From Castanea sativa (lineage: Eukaryota; Streptophyta; Magnoliopsida; Fagales; Fagaceae): a DNA stretch of 64,000 nt. Shown one piece after another: positions 62,411 to 64,000 of the stretch. The DNA lies in the NCBI RefSeq assembly GCF_040712315.1, contig NC_134015.1, positions 4,190,445 through 4,254,444 on the forward strand, read 5' to 3'. Both the position numbers and the translations under genes were made by a program. A model generated the notes under the pieces. It had not been told where the DNA came from, ran no database searches, and saw only the letters and a program-made list of their open reading frames with translations. Numbering within the stretch: position 1 is the stretch's first letter; each line of letters starts with the position of its first letter.

Positions 62411-62594
62411 ATGTAATATTGTAAGTTGAACTATAGCCCAGCTTCAATCCTACCCAAAGAAGCTAGAGACAACAATAATAATATTAAACCAAACCAATGA
62501 TACATATATAGTTGCTTACTAAATTTGAACACAGTGCTGGCTATTTTATACCAAGAATCTAATTATTGAACTACAAATTTGGATAATGTCTTCG
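62411..62594. other. Segment present in unit E, missing from unit A
   Basis: Unit A reads TTCCTTTATG|CCATTGTCGAG at about 4453-4470, whereas unit E has 184 more bases between these flanks. A diverged relative of the segment exists at 43088-43190 in another unit fragment, which indicates a deletion in unit A rather than an insertion in E. Confidence 0.75.
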
Positions 62595-63483
62595 AGTAGT
62601 CGTATCTAATCATCTCTAAAATTGAGATTATATTATGTGAAAATATATTTCTAGTGATAAAAATAATATTAAATGAAACTGATGTTGCAAATGTGAGTGT
62701 AATCAGTATGATGAAACTGGAATTTCATATTAAGAGGGGTCAAAGCATGAAATAACAATTTTTTTCTTTCAAGAATAAGAAATATTCTAAGATTCAAATG
62801 GAACAATAAATACGGAACTTGATGTTATTTTGAATCCCAAAAATTATTTATGGTTGATCATGTTATGAATCCTAAAAAAAAGTCATCTTTTCATTTTATT
62901 GCAGAACTTATTCTCGACAAATTTTGTGGTTGCAAAAGCCAAATACTTTAGTTGATTCTCTCATCATCTCGTTATATAGATATATTATTCTTCTTGCAAA
63001 ATCAAAGAGCTTGTTAAAAAATCATCTTCCATTTTATTGCAATTTCCCTCTTAAAGTTAAAGTCTATTTTCACTTTAGCCTTTAACAAAATTTTCTGCCT
63101 CTAACAAGATTTTCTATCCAAACTCTAGTTTCAATCTACTGATCATAGGATTTCGATAGACTGAGATCTTCAGACTAGCTAGCATAGTGAACAAAAACTT
63201 CATTCTTCAACCCAAATAATACCCATACCAATTACAAATGCTCATAAGCCAAAATTACAACATATATTTGTCGTGGATAGCCGACACTAAAAAAACCTAA
63301 CACCTAGCTATTCTCATGTGCAGAATTTGGGTTCAACTCCCCCTTATACACTAGTTTTTTATAAAAAAAAAAATTTGATAATTATTAATGTTTATCAATT
63401 TTTCAAAAAGAACCATATTTTGAGACTTCCCAAAACATAATAGAAGAATAAAAAAAAAAGGTAACGAAACACCCATCCGCAAG

Positions 63484-63762
63484 AGATTCAGATCCTCTAG
63501 AGTTCCTAGGGTACTCTACCAAGTAGAGTTCATTAAATCCTAACCACTCTTTAATGATTTAATGGTCTAGATTTTGCCATGTCAGCATTTTATTAACAAT
63601 CATCTTAATTGTTTTGTTTACAACATTATTTTATTATTTCAAGAATATTATTAATGAAATGCTGACATGGCAGAATCTAAACCATTAAATCATTAAAGAG
63701 TGGTTAGGATTTAATGAACTCTACTGGTAGAGTACCCTAAGAATTCTAGAGGATCTGAATCC
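63484..63762. mobile_element. Palindromic MITE with 9-bp TSD, absent from unit A
   Basis: Near-perfect hairpin of 279 bases with ends AGATTCAGATCCTCTAGAG and CTCTAGAGGATCTGAATCC (right end slightly imperfect). It is flanked by ATCCGCAAG (63475-63483) and ATTAGCAAG (63763-63771). Unit A carries a single ATTAGCAAG at about 5344-5352, the intact empty site. A 9-base duplication points to the Mutator superfamily. Confidence 0.88.
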
Positions 63763-64000
63763 ATTAGCAAGACCTATTCTAATATTGTATTTTGAGACTT
63801 GGAATTACTTTTCCAATAAATGCTAACAAATAGACATTAATTATTTGAATTACACTCGACTTGACTTAACTACTCAAAAGAAGTGTGTTGCTTATTACTA
63901 GTTCCTTGTATAAAAGTACTAAGCTGTATTACCTTTACCATATTTAATTTATCCAGTTATGTCATAGAGACATAGACACAGAATTTTTCACCAAATAGAT

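Larger units (their letters stand above)
57957..64000 (+). repeat. Segmental duplication unit E (close copy of 1-5580)
   Basis: Collinear with unit A up to the window end. Main differences: short CT tract at 59668-59690, extra interruption in the compound microsatellite at 58840-58880, a 42-base deletion in the peptide pseudogene, an additional 184 bases at 62411-62594, and a MITE insertion at 63484-63762. Confidence 0.95.

Overview
This window is nuclear DNA from a flowering plant, very probably a woody eudicot. The evidence is the strong A/T bias, many long microsatellites, plant-type LTR retrotransposons, a tRNA-derived SINE family, MITEs, three gene-capturing Mutator-like elements, and spliced plant-specific gene pieces. 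The SINE and several MITE families look like ones I associate with Fagaceae (oak, chestnut), but that is an impression, not a result. Protein-coding content is low. I support one intact small gene (7688-7984, a secreted peptide precursor) and one spliced gene without a visible first exon (PAR1-type, minus strand, 21326-19351).

The peptide gene explains the layout. A segment carrying a small secreted-peptide precursor has been duplicated repeatedly, and the window is a worn array of those segments broken up by transposons. Unit A (1-5580) and unit E (about 57957-64000) are close copies about 58 kb apart and run off both window edges. Unit B (about 5640-9830) is a more diverged copy and holds the only intact gene. 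Unit C (about 17900-18500), unit D (about 49600-52100) and smaller fragments (about 29100-30660, 41900-43190, 52200-55230, 55930-57350) are older pieces. The peptide genes in A, C, D and E are all broken, each in its own way. The intact precursor has a signal peptide, then an ARPLNP start, a RGPVAPSAPSPC core and a second C-terminal cysteine. This resembles the IDA / PIP / CTNIP(SCREW) class of plant signalling peptides.

Between the units lie mobile elements. 14133-16980 is a solo-LTR-like element (5-bp TSD ATCAC). 19650-20628 is a Pack-MULE carrying the start of a RING E3 ligase gene and sits in the intron of the PAR1 gene. LINE reverse transcriptase remnants lie at 22640-24510 (+) and 30690-31130 (-). 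24831-29098 is a complete but non-autonomous LTR retrotransposon (TSD TAAAC, LTRs about 1 kb). 32718-39704 is a chain of abutting AGAGCAT-ended elements. One of them contains a second Pack-MULE (35412-37022) with a DUF789 gene piece, and another contains a hAT-type MITE with a perfect 8-bp TSD. 45790-46480 is a 9-bp-TSD element, 52718-53486 is a solo LTR (TSD GTCAG), and 56003-57323 is a third Pack-MULE with a piece of a VIK-like ankyrin-kinase gene. A promoter plus 5'-UTR-like segment with no visible coding region lies near 44889-45132.

I see no operon, CRISPR, rRNA or credible tRNA gene. The most interesting biology is the decay and duplication of the signalling-peptide family and the density of gene-fragment capture. 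Several insertions can be polarised because a paralogous empty site lies in the same window.
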